Below are positions 53,181 to 61,417 of a DNA stretch of 64,000 bases, in pieces. Position 1 is the stretch's first letter. The number at the start of each line of letters is the position of its first letter. The translations under genes and the position numbers were made by a program. Source of the stretch: Angelakisella massiliensis (lineage in GTDB: Bacteria > Bacillota > Clostridia > Oscillospirales > Ruminococcaceae); contig NZ_LT629945.1 of NCBI RefSeq assembly GCF_900104675.1, positions 1,974,756 to 2,038,755 on the forward strand, written 5' to 3'. The notes beneath the pieces were generated by a model that worked only from the letters and a program-made list of their open reading frames with translations, had not been told where the DNA came from and made no database searches.

Positions 53181-54170
53181 TTAATCGTTTTCTTTCCCCT
53201 GCCGCTCCTCCATCAACCAGCATCTACACTTGCTGCCATTGGGCAGAGAAAAAAGCGGCGGTTCTTCCTTGCGGCAACGCTCGGTACAAGATTCACATCG
53301 GTCCAAGAACCTACATTGAGAAACAGGAACCGAAAAAACTGGCACCTGACCTTTGATGGAGTACAACCTCTGCCGGTCCTCTGTGACACTGGGGATGGAT
53401 GCCAACAGCCCTTTGGTGTATGGATGACTGGGAGAGGCAAAGACCGTTCTGCAAGAACCCTCCTCCACCACTACGCCGCCATACATCACCAGCATACGGT
53501 CGCACATTGCCGCTACCACTCCCATGTTGTGGGTGATCAAGATAATGGCCATGCCCAACCTGCTGCGCAGTTCCTTCAATAAATCCAATATCTGAGCCTG
53601 TATGGTCACGTCAAGCGCTGTGGTAGGTTCATCCGCAATCACTAATTGGGGATTACAAGCCAGCGCGATTGCAATCAGCACTCGCTGCTGCATCCCGCCT
53701 GAAAGTTGATGGGGATATTCTTTCAGTCTGGTTTCTGGAGAGGGGATATGAACCAACCGCAATAATTCCACCGCACGGTCCTGGGCCTCTTTTCTTGATA
53801 CAGAAAAATGAGTGGTCAAAGCTTCCGTCAGCTGATTACCAATAGTATACACGGGATTAAGAGCGGACAGAGGGTTTTGAAATACCATGGAGATTTCTTT
53901 GCCACGGATTTTGGAAAGCTCCTTCTCCTTCATTTTTAACAGGTCTGCGTCGCAAAACAGTGCTGTTCCTTCTTCCACACGAGCATAGGTGGGGTCAATC
54001 AAGCCGGTAATAGCTCTGACGACGGTGCTTTTTCCGCAACCCGATTCTCCCACCAGTCCCAGCACTTCGCCTTTTTCCAAGTGAAATGAAACGCCATCTA
54101 CCGCAGGAACAATCCGCTTTTTTGAATAATAATAGGTTCGCAGGTTATCTACTTCCAAAAGATAGTTCAT
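53181..54170 (-). CDS. Dipeptide/oligopeptide ABC ATPase (DppD/OppD-like)
   Basis: A 329-aa ATPase paired with the preceding DppF-like one. Walker A GESGCGKST, signature LSGGMQQRVLIAIAL, Walker B LVIADEPTTALDVT, H-loop ITHNMGVV. The C-terminal cysteine cluster CRFLDRCESCTERC matches the family. It lies downstream of a terminator-like hairpin that follows the binding-protein gene. Confidence 0.93.
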   Translation of the reverse strand: MNYLLEVDNLRTYYYSKKRIVPAVDGVSFHLEKGEVLGLVGESGCGKSTVVRAITGLIDPTYARVEEGTALFCDADLLKMKEKELSKIRGKEISMVFQNPLSALNPVYTIGNQLTEALTTHFSVSRKEAQDRAVELLRLVHIPSPETRLKEYPHQLSGGMQQRVLIAIALACNPQLVIADEPTTALDVTIQAQILDLLKELRSRLGMAIILITHNMGVVAAMCDRMLVMYGGVVVEEGSCRTVFASPSHPYTKGLLASIPSVTEDRQRLYSIKGQVPVFSVPVSQCRFLDRCESCTERCRKEEPPLFSLPNGSKCRCWLMEERQGKEND

Positions 54171-54198
54171 AAAAAACCTCCTTGGACATCTGTGTGAG

Positions 54199-54241
54199 TA
54201 AAAACGCCCGATTCATTTTGTGATAAAGATGAATCGGGCGT
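54199..54241 (-). terminator. Intercistronic terminator/attenuator after the binding protein
   Basis: CGCCCGATTCAT pairs with ATGAATCGGGCG, and on the minus strand a TTTTTA run follows. Lying between the binding-protein gene and the ATPase genes, it probably lets the binding protein be made in excess while some transcription reads through. Confidence 0.8.
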
Positions 54242-54259
54242 CCAAGATATTACATTACT

Positions 54260-55837
54260 TTACGAGGTTGCTCGAATATCACCGGCACGGAAAGGCATAA
54301 TCTGATTTTCACAATAGGTCAGATCCCACTGAAGTCCATCACGAATACCATACAGATCTTCCGCCTGGTATAGGTAGGTACCTGGGCAATAAGTATCAAA
54401 TACCTCCATCAGTTTCCAGGCTGCCTGCTGCTGCTGCTGTAGGTCGGAGCTGTGGATCAGTGTATCTCCCGCCGCCAGAAATTCCTCAGTGGGAGTCCAG
54501 CAGCCCTGTGTAACAGGATTGGAACCAGGGCCAAAGAGCAGCCAGAGCGCACCCAAAGGATTATCGAATCTGGAAGCCGAAGACCATGCATGAATATAAT
54601 CAAACTCCCAGCTGAAGCTATCTTCATACTCCACCTGCGCCTTGACACCGATTTCGCCCAGCATGCTGCAAATTGCTTGAGCAGCTTGATCTCCGTTGGT
54701 ATAATAGCCCTGCTTGAACTGAATTTTGATCACTTCGTTGCCATCATAGCCGGATTCCTGAACCAACTGACGCGCCTTTTCCAAATCATATTCGATTCCA
54801 GGATAATCCTCCAGGTACAAATCGCCGTAGGATGTGAATTGATGACCATTTGGAACAGTAGCGTAATCGGTCCATAGACTGTCCACAAGCATTTGCCTGT
54901 TAATCGCAATAGTTACTGCCTGTCTGAATTTCTCGTTGGACATGATATTGTCTTTTTGTGTTTGAAATACATAGATGTGAATGTTTTTGATACCGGTTCC
55001 CACCACATTCAAACCGGGAGTCTGGTCCACTGTGTCGCGCATATCTGTGCCAACATCATTAATAATGTCAACTTCTCCGGTCATCAAGGCGGTTACCCGT
55101 GCAGAAGGCTCCGGATAAAGAATAAATTGTATTTCTCTTGCTTCCGGAGCTTCTCCCCAAAATCCGTCATACCTTTCCAGAACATATTTCTCAGGGGAGT
55201 AGCTGACCATTTTGTATGGGCCTGTCCCAATGGGAGCGGTAGCGAAAGCCTCGTCTCCAACTTCGGTGGTATAATCCTTTGGGATGATGCTTGCGCCCCA
55301 AATGGACCCCAGCCGATCCTCAAATGCGGCGTCTGGAGACGACAGATGGAATTGGAGCGTTAAATCGTCAATGATGTCCACCGATTCAAGAGTTTCATAC
55401 AAAACCGAAATGGTACCGTCGCCATACCCATTTAGGATTCTATCAAAAGTAAATTTAACATCTTCAGCTGTACAAGCCTCCCCGTTGTGAAAAGTAACAT
55501 TGGGTCTGAGTTTGATATTCAGCGTGGTATCATCCAGCCATTCCCAACTTTCCGCCAATTGGCCAGTAATATTGCCTTCTTTGTCTGTAAAAAGCAGGGT
55601 GTCAAACATATTATAAAACACTTTAATACTGGCAATGCCAATACCATAGTTGGGGTCCAGTGTTGTAGGAAAAGCCGCCAGGCCGATTTTCAGCGTATCC
55701 AGCTGTGCTGGTTCAGCAGTTCCTGTCGATGAACCATCCGACGCAGGGGCCGACTGTGAGGAAGCAGAAGTGCTTCCACAAGAAGACAGCAGCATGACCA
55801 CTGATATCAGAAACGCTAACCATTTCTTCTTTTTCAT
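54260..55837 (-). CDS. Dipeptide/oligopeptide-binding lipoprotein (DppA/OppA-like)
   Basis: A 525-aa family 5 solute-binding protein. A signal peptide with lipobox LLSSC (Cys at residue 19 or so), a Ser/Thr-rich linker, then ALIKLRPNVTFHNGEACTAEDV-like signature (NIKLRPNVTFHNGEACTAED) and GTGPYKMVSY. It delivers peptides or other solutes such as glycerophosphodiesters to the membrane complex. First gene of the minus-strand operon. Confidence 0.92.
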   Translation of the reverse strand: MKKKKWLAFLISVVMLLSSCGSTSASSQSAPASDGSSTGTAEPAQLDTLKIGLAAFPTTLDPNYGIGIASIKVFYNMFDTLLFTDKEGNITGQLAESWEWLDDTTLNIKLRPNVTFHNGEACTAEDVKFTFDRILNGYGDGTISVLYETLESVDIIDDLTLQFHLSSPDAAFEDRLGSIWGASIIPKDYTTEVGDEAFATAPIGTGPYKMVSYSPEKYVLERYDGFWGEAPEAREIQFILYPEPSARVTALMTGEVDIINDVGTDMRDTVDQTPGLNVVGTGIKNIHIYVFQTQKDNIMSNEKFRQAVTIAINRQMLVDSLWTDYATVPNGHQFTSYGDLYLEDYPGIEYDLEKARQLVQESGYDGNEVIKIQFKQGYYTNGDQAAQAICSMLGEIGVKAQVEYEDSFSWEFDYIHAWSSASRFDNPLGALWLLFGPGSNPVTQGCWTPTEEFLAAGDTLIHSSDLQQQQQAAWKLMEVFDTYCPGTYLYQAEDLYGIRDGLQWDLTYCENQIMPFRAGDIRATS

Positions 55838-56149
55838 GACAAAGCTCCTTTCTCATCTCTCGGCTCTTATTGAAGATTTTTAAACATTAATTAAAAATCT
55901 CTTAGTACAATATTAGGTTATCACACAATTGTTGTAAAATTAATCTATTATTTAGATAAAAGCTGATATTATTTTATATATAATATACATAACAAGCTTT
56001 ATTTTTGTACATATATTGAGTAAACATTAAATATATTTTGCGCATTTCCAAATTCCCTTATTGAAAAAAAACGTAAAATTTGCTTTAATTAAAATAGATT
56101 TATTTTTGACAACATGGTTTTCCAGAATGACAAAAGGGATGTGAGTTTC
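55838..56149. other. Divergent regulatory region between the dpp-like operon and two LacI-type genes
   Basis: About 310 bp, extremely AT-rich, no gene. It contains the promoter given separately (55910-55938) and further AT-rich stretches that could hold the plus-strand promoter for the regulators. Confidence 0.6.
55910..55938 (-). promoter_or_regulatory. Putative promoter of the dpp-like operon with palindromic operator
   Basis: On the minus strand TTTACA (55938-55933), a 17-bp spacer and TAATAT (55915-55910), about 75 bp upstream of the start. The spacer contains the palindrome ACAATTGT (55925-55932), a good candidate operator for one of the divergent LacI-type regulators. Confidence 0.55.
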
Positions 56150-57226
56150 TTGCCAAAATCATCTCGAGCAACATTAGCGCAAGTTGCACAATTGGCAGGG
56201 GTTTCCCAAGCGGCAGCTTCGCTGATTCTAAAAGGGGATTCCAAGGTGTCTTTCGCTGAAAGTACTGTTGCCAGAGTTTGTGCGGCGGCAAAATATCTTG
56301 GCTATATCACGGAGGAAAGTACCGCCACCCCCGGGGGGATTTTTGAAAAAAAAGTCCTGGCCATCATTACTCCTTCTATTGCAAGTTACAGCTATTACAG
56401 TACGATCATTCAAGCAATTGACCAGGCGGCCAATTCCAAAGGCTTCGATACCTTATGTTTTCAGAGCTATTATGAAGAAGCACGGGAGATGCGTTGCATT
56501 TCCTATCTGTTGCACAGTGATATTGCAGGAGTTATTTTCACTTTTACACCCCATAATTTGGAATGGATTGTACAAATTTCCAATCAATTACCCGTTGTGA
56601 TTTTTGGCAATAACGATCTTGATGTGCCGCTGGATATTGTCAAAACCGATAATTATGGCGCCGGCGTGATGCTTGCTGAGCATATCATTGATCTGGGACA
56701 TCGGCGGGTTGCCTATTTACACTCTAAATCTGATCGGTGGGGATACCCTAGTTCGATTCGGAAAGAAGGCGTCATAGATACCTTTCGCCGTAAATGTCCT
56801 TCGGCGGAATTATTTGTCACTGAAAGGGAATGGAAAGGCGAGCTGGAATTAGGAATGTATGGTTTGAGCATCAAAAGCGGTTATGAAATGACTTTGGAAT
56901 GTTTAAACGGTCCCCGTGATGTAACCGCTATAATCGCAAACAGTGATGCAGCCGCATACGGTGTTTTACAAGCTATCCATGAAAAGGGATATTCTGTTCC
57001 GGCGGATTATAGCGTTTGCGGTGTAGACAACCTGATTCAATCCTCCCAACCAGGAATAGATTTAACGACAATAGAACACCATATATGGGAAAAAGGACTG
57101 TTGGCTTTTCGTATGCTTTACCGGCAAATTTGCGGTGCCAACTATTCTGAACCTACGGGCATTACAACTACAGAATTTACAAATGAGCTGATTGTTAGGG
57201 GGTCTACTGGGCCGCCTGGAAGATAA
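56150..57226 (+). CDS. LacI-family transcriptional regulator
   Basis: A 358-aa regulator. The helix-turn-helix (ATLAQVAQLAGVSQAAASLIL) and a type-1 sugar-binding-protein domain (VLAIITPSIASYSYYSTI, GHRRVAYLHS, IANSDAAAYGVLQAI) are present. I prefer the TTG at 56150, 9 bp after AGGGAT; ATG 56114 is the alternative. It is divergent from the dpp-like operon and precedes a second regulator by 2 bp, so both probably control that operon. Confidence 0.85.
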   Translation: MPKSSRATLAQVAQLAGVSQAAASLILKGDSKVSFAESTVARVCAAAKYLGYITEESTATPGGIFEKKVLAIITPSIASYSYYSTIIQAIDQAANSKGFDTLCFQSYYEEAREMRCISYLLHSDIAGVIFTFTPHNLEWIVQISNQLPVVIFGNNDLDVPLDIVKTDNYGAGVMLAEHIIDLGHRRVAYLHSKSDRWGYPSSIRKEGVIDTFRRKCPSAELFVTEREWKGELELGMYGLSIKSGYEMTLECLNGPRDVTAIIANSDAAAYGVLQAIHEKGYSVPADYSVCGVDNLIQSSQPGIDLTTIEHHIWEKGLLAFRMLYRQICGANYSEPTGITTTEFTNELIVRGSTGPPGR

Positions 57227-57228
57227 GA

Positions 57229-58269
57229 ATGGGGAATGGATTTATGACGCAAAGAGGGAAGGTTACTTTGACCCAAATCGCGCAAATTTCCGGTGTATCA
57301 AAGGCCACTGTCTCTTTGATCCTAAACGGCAATAAGGAAAACGCGTTTGCGCCTGATACCGTAAAAAAGGTGTTGGAAACCGCGTCGGTACTAGGTTATC
57401 GAAAAAATAAAGAACAACTGTTTGAAAACAAAGAAATTTGGATTCTGGCAGAAGCTCTTTATCGGGAAGAACAATTAAGACTTTTTCAGTCTTTACAAAT
57501 AATGGCGCAAAAGCGAGCTTGCCCCATGCTCCTATATATCACCTCTTTCTCACCCCAGCGTGAGCAATGGTTTTGGGACCATATCAATCCGAAAAATGTA
57601 TTGGGTGTCATTTGTCTGATGCCGCCTCGAAAAATCGATTCAGCACGGAACATCGCAGAGAAAATTCCTATCGTTACCCTCGTTTCTCAAAAGAATCATC
57701 CCATTGGCGATCAAGTGCTCATCAATTATTCTCAATCTGGAGCAATGCTGGCACACTATTTAATTGCGCAAGGGCACCGTTGTATCGGATGGATAGGCTT
57801 GCGCTCATCCAAGCCCGTCTACGCCGCCTTTTCAGAACTTTTTTCTCAAACGGGAAAAGACTCCTTGGTATTGAATGAGTTTTTAGAAGATGATTATATT
57901 TCTTCCAGGGAGCTGTGGCAATGGAGTACGCAGATAGCAGCTAAAATGCAATCCAGAGGGACAACAGCTATCATCTGTTCATCCACTGTGATTGCCTATG
58001 GTGTTATAGATTATTTGAAGAGCAGGAAAGTAGCCATACCTGAACAATGCGCTGTACTTACCTTCGGTGATCCTCAGCTTCAGCGATTCTCTGTTCCCAT
58101 TACGATTGTTGACCAACATGAAGATCTAGCCGCAAAGACCCTTTTCGAACTATTGATGGATCGATCCGCAGCCGTGTATCACCGTATTCCTGCCGGCGTT
58201 TCTACTGTGGAGTATGTTTGTGATTTTACTGAAGAAAATCTCTTCCCTTTGATTGACGAGGCGGAATGA
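57229..58269 (+). CDS. LacI-family transcriptional regulator (second, adjacent)
   Basis: A 346-aa regulator with helix-turn-helix TLTQIAQISGVSKATVSLILNG and an effector domain more diverged than its neighbour's (IICSSTVIAYGVIDYL, GHRCIGWIGLRS). ATG 57229 or 57244 are both possible starts. It is encoded 2 bp after the first regulator. Two LacI-type proteins side by side may answer to different inducers or form a heteromer; this is inference. Confidence 0.83.
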   Translation: MGNGFMTQRGKVTLTQIAQISGVSKATVSLILNGNKENAFAPDTVKKVLETASVLGYRKNKEQLFENKEIWILAEALYREEQLRLFQSLQIMAQKRACPMLLYITSFSPQREQWFWDHINPKNVLGVICLMPPRKIDSARNIAEKIPIVTLVSQKNHPIGDQVLINYSQSGAMLAHYLIAQGHRCIGWIGLRSSKPVYAAFSELFSQTGKDSLVLNEFLEDDYISSRELWQWSTQIAAKMQSRGTTAIICSSTVIAYGVIDYLKSRKVAIPEQCAVLTFGDPQLQRFSVPITIVDQHEDLAAKTLFELLMDRSAAVYHRIPAGVSTVEYVCDFTEENLFPLIDEAE

Positions 58270-59327
58270 GGAAGCTGTCGCGGGCCTCGAGACCGGTTAA
58301 GAAATATGCAATTATTCTCGCATATGCGAAGGCGGTATCCAGAATAAGATTCGTTGATAAAGTTATGACCTCCCCGGCTTAGCCGGGGGCTTGTGTAAGT
58401 CCTAGAAGAACATCGTACCGGCAAGTCTCTTAAGAGGCACTGAAAAAATGCCACTTGCCCAACAGCCTGTAAGTGGGCACTGTTTATCTAAGATCAACTT
58501 TCTGACAATAGTAAAGTTGTCGATCTCTTTTCGCTTCTCTTGATGCTTGAAACTAAAGCTTTTTTACTCTCCCCAGCAGAGTTAGGGTTCTCATTTCGCT
58601 AAAGTATACAAAAGAAATTCGGACTGAGACTGGATATTCTCGACCCGGATTTTCAACTTATGTAGGAAGAACATGATATCCGTAGACATCCCTTTGAGGT
58701 CTAATGCCATGGCAGGAAGAGACATTCCTCTGTCGTAGATGGGATGCCCTGTTTCCTGACTTTAGAGAGACGATATATCGCCAAAGGAAGTATAATAAGC
58801 CACATGGCGTCAAACAAAAATTCACCCATGCTTAAAGATCAGCTATCTTAATAGACTTTTAAGGGAGATAGCCGAATGATTTAAGAGTGGTAGGTTAGGT
58901 ATACTGATGATAAAAGATCCAGTATCAAAAGGTAAGAGCACACATGCAATTAGGCAAGAACTTGACATGCGAAGAATATTATTTGAAAGTGGATTTTCGA
59001 AGGCTTCAAAACTGCCCCCCCAAGCTGTAAAGGTTTGCCATGTAAGAGCGACACAGATAAAGAGCAAAGTTAGAGTGGTTAGTGCGGTATTGTAATCCTG
59101 GTCGCAGTTTTGTGTATCTGGAAAATCTGAACCGCCAAACTATTGCCTAGTGCAAGTTTGTGGGTTTTAAGTCCCACGGAACAACCTACGAAGTTTCGAT
59201 ACAGCGTTGGTACGGAAACCTTACTGCCTTTGTTGTAGCAAGAAACCAGAGATTCTACCGCTGAGAGATAAAAGTTGTGACCAAAGATGACCTGGTAAGT
59301 TTTGATGGAATCTGATATGGTGTGATA
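58270..59327. other. Degenerate region with two hairpins, probably mobile-element debris
   Basis: About 1.06 kb without an intact gene. A GC-rich hairpin CCCCGGC/GCCGGGG (58372-58388) is like those at ends of IS200/IS605-type elements, and TGCCACTT/AAGTGGGCA (58448-58478) forms another. On the minus strand about 50 codons ending near 58600 are open (HPIYDRGMSLPAMALDLKGM and onward) but match nothing I know. The best reading is an old insertion area beside the IS256 element. Confidence 0.5.
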
Positions 59328-60599
59328 CTATTTCACAGAGCCTGAAAGCCAAAAGGGGTCAAGGATTTTGTGCAAATTGATTTGTAATCTCTGGCCTGAA
59401 CAATGAAGTCTGCCAGCAATAGAGGTGTTCTCTAGGGGAGACTCCAGGTATTTCATGTTCATATACTTCTTGTTGCCCCACTGGGTACCAGCCACATGGC
59501 GGAGCCGGGCACAGACCAGCATCAGTGCCGAGTTGCCGTCCGGGAAGCTGCCAACCACACGGGTCCGGCGGCGGATCTCCCGGTTCAGCCGTTCAATGAC
59601 ATTGTTAGTACGGATACGGGTCCAGTGCTCACTGGGAAAATCGCAGTAAGTCAGGGTTTCCTCAATGCCATTCTCCACCTTCTTGGCGGCCTCTTTCAGT
59701 TTCATGGAGCGCATTTCCTCCACCACAGCTTTAGCCTTTTCACGTGCAGCTTTCTTGCTCTCCTGAGCGTGGATCGCCTTGAGCATTTTAGCTACCAGCT
59801 TCACCTTGGAGCGAGGCGTGACTGAGAACACATTGCGGTAAAAGTGGACAGTACACCGCTGGTATCTGGCCTCAGGAAACACTTCGCCTACAGCCTCCAG
59901 CATACCAAGGCATTTGTCACCAACCACCAGTTTAACCCCGTCTAGGCCACGGCCACGCAGCCACTGGAAGAAGCTGACCCAACTGGCTTTGTCCTCTTTC
60001 ATACCCTCAGCGGCACCTAAAACCTCACGGTATCCGTCCTCATTGACCGCAATCGCTACCAGAATAGCTACATTTTCAAACTCTCCGCCCCAGTTGCGGC
60101 GCAGGTAGATCCCATCCACATAGACATACGGATAGCGTCCGCCCTGCAGAGGACGGTTCCGCCAATCCTCAATATGGACATACGCTTTTTTGCTCAGCTC
60201 ACTGATGGTGGAGGGAGAGACCTTGCTGCCCCAGAGGGCCTCGGTGATGTCCTCCACACGCCGGACGGATACGCCGGCCAGGTACATCTCAATGAGAGCC
60301 TCTTCCACACTGCTCTCCCGGCGGCGATACCGTTCAATGATGGCAGTATCAAAGGAGATTCCCTTGAGCTTAGGCACCTTGAGAGTGACATCCCCGGAAG
60401 TGGTGGTGAGGTTGCGGTTATAGTGGCCGCTCCGGTAGCCCTGGCGCTGCTCGTTGCGCTCGTACCGGGCCGCTTGGGTCAATTTCTCTGCCTCGGCCTC
60501 CAGCAACTCGTTGAGCGTTTCCTCTACGCTGCCTCGCACCAGCTCCTTGAGCTGCCCCTTGATTACTTCCTCGTTTAGCTGTACAATCTTCTCGGACAT
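59328..60599 (-). CDS. IS256-family transposase
   Basis: A 423-aa Mutator-type DDE transposase. VYVDGIYLRR (first Asp), LVVGDKCLGMLEAV (second Asp), CTVHFYRNVF and NNVIERLNREIRRRTRVVGSFPDG (Glu) are present; length is normal. The last roughly 17 codons lie beyond the inferred left inverted repeat of the element (59378-59394), so the C-terminus is read from flanking DNA. A GGAGACAG ribosome binding site lies upstream of ATG 60599. Confidence 0.92.
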   Translation of the reverse strand: MSEKIVQLNEEVIKGQLKELVRGSVEETLNELLEAEAEKLTQAARYERNEQRQGYRSGHYNRNLTTTSGDVTLKVPKLKGISFDTAIIERYRRRESSVEEALIEMYLAGVSVRRVEDITEALWGSKVSPSTISELSKKAYVHIEDWRNRPLQGGRYPYVYVDGIYLRRNWGGEFENVAILVAIAVNEDGYREVLGAAEGMKEDKASWVSFFQWLRGRGLDGVKLVVGDKCLGMLEAVGEVFPEARYQRCTVHFYRNVFSVTPRSKVKLVAKMLKAIHAQESKKAAREKAKAVVEEMRSMKLKEAAKKVENGIEETLTYCDFPSEHWTRIRTNNVIERLNREIRRRTRVVGSFPDGNSALMLVCARLRHVAGTQWGNKKYMNMKYLESPLENTSIAGRLHCSGQRLQINLHKILDPFWLSGSVK

Positions 60600-60660
60600 G
60601 GTTTGCTGTCTCCTTTTAAATGGTGTGTCGCAACTTCATCCTACCAGAGATCTGCAAACC
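59378..60660 (-). mobile_element. IS256-family insertion sequence
   Basis: About 1.28 kb. Imperfect inverted repeats bound it: TGATTTGTAATCTCTGG at 59378-59394 and the complement of GGTTTGCAGATCTCTGG at 60644-60660. I do not see a clear 8-9 bp target duplication, so the exact ends are uncertain. Confidence 0.65.
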
Positions 60661-60699
60661 ATGTCTCTTTATTTTTACGAAACATATTCCGCCTTAGCA

Positions 60700-60728
60700 T
60701 TGACGGAAACGAACATTTGTTCTATACT
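60700..60728 (+). promoter_or_regulatory. Sigma-A promoter with LexA (SOS) box
   Basis: TTGACG (60700-60705), a 17-bp spacer and TATACT (60723-60728), near consensus. Inside the spacer, CGAACATTTGTTC matches the Firmicutes LexA site GAAC-N4-GTTC (60711-60722). LexA bound here would block RNA polymerase; SOS induction would switch on the mobilizable element's first genes. Confidence 0.78.
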
Positions 60729-60892
60729 GAACTCAGGCGAAAGCCTGAATCTGCAGCTTTCCGGTGAGGTTCACACCCTGTGTGACCTCAGACATTCATG
60801 GACCCCGTAGGGCAAAATTGATCCCGTTACGATGGGAATTTTCATGAACGTCCACAGTATTTGGCGCTGTGCCGGCAGCGCAGGTGTGCGCT

Positions 60893-60913
60893 TTTCCGCG
60901 GAAAGCGGAAAGG
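60893..60913 (+). promoter_or_regulatory. Hairpin masking the ribosome binding site of the sigma-like gene
   Basis: TTTCCGC (60893-60899) pairs with GCGGAAA (60905-60911) around GGAAA. The right arm is part of the GGAAAGG ribosome binding site of the gene at 60920, so translation may depend on opening it. Confidence 0.5.
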
Positions 60914-60919
60914 ATGCAT

Positions 60920-61303
60920 ATGGATTACGTTTCAATTGAATATAACGGGAAGCATTTATCAGTGCCAAAGGAGGTCGCAGACTTTCTCAGCCAGGACCGA
61001 AAGAGGCAGCAGGCACAGGAGCGACAGGACAGAAGGCATCTTAGTAAAAGTGATTTTGAAACGGTGCTGTCCTGGCACACCACCTATGATTCCTCAGAGG
61101 ATCTGGTCTTGAGAAACCTCCGTCTTGAAAATCTGCGAAAGGCAGTTTCAGCATTAAGCGATGAGGAGCAGCAGCTGATCTCATTGCGGTATGACCAGGA
61201 ACTGACCATGGAAGCGATAGGTAAAATCCTTGGTGTTTCCAAAATGGCTGTCTCAAAGCGACTGAAAAAGCTTCACAACCAGCTGAAGGGCTCTGTCCAG
61301 TAA
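60920..61303 (+). CDS. Sigma-70 region 4-like protein of the mobile element
   Basis: A 127-aa protein. The C-terminal part (LSDEEQQLISLRYDQELTMEAIGKILGVSKMAVSKRLKKL) is a sigma-factor region-4 helix-turn-helix; region 2 is missing. Such proteins open conjugative and mobilizable elements and are thought to regulate them. I place the start at ATG 60920, 6 bp after GGAAAGG; ATG 60914 is too close to it. It lies about 190 bp after the LexA-box promoter. Confidence 0.8.
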   Translation: MDYVSIEYNGKHLSVPKEVADFLSQDRKRQQAQERQDRRHLSKSDFETVLSWHTTYDSSEDLVLRNLRLENLRKAVSALSDEEQQLISLRYDQELTMEAIGKILGVSKMAVSKRLKKLHNQLKGSVQ

Positions 61304-61327
61304 CAGAGCCCTTTGGCTTTTTTATTT
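61286..61327 (+). terminator. Terminator after the sigma-like gene
   Basis: AAGGGCTCTG pairs with CAGAGCCCTT (8-base loop), followed by TGGCTTTTTTATTTT. The left arm overlaps the last codons of the gene. Confidence 0.8.
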
Positions 61328-61417
61328 TCTGGTTTACAAACTCCTTTTTCGTGTCCTGATAGATGAGGGGAATATGAAACCACCGGTTTCCCTCAATTCG
61401 AAAGAAAGGAGTTACCC

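Noticed and set aside
58372-58388. GC hairpin as proof of an IS200/IS605 element with guide RNA
   Set aside because: No TnpA or TnpB coding sequence could be read beside it, so it is reported only as a possible remnant.
58907-59095. A 62-codon plus-strand open frame
   Set aside because: No ribosome binding site, no similarity I recognise, and it lies in degenerate sequence.
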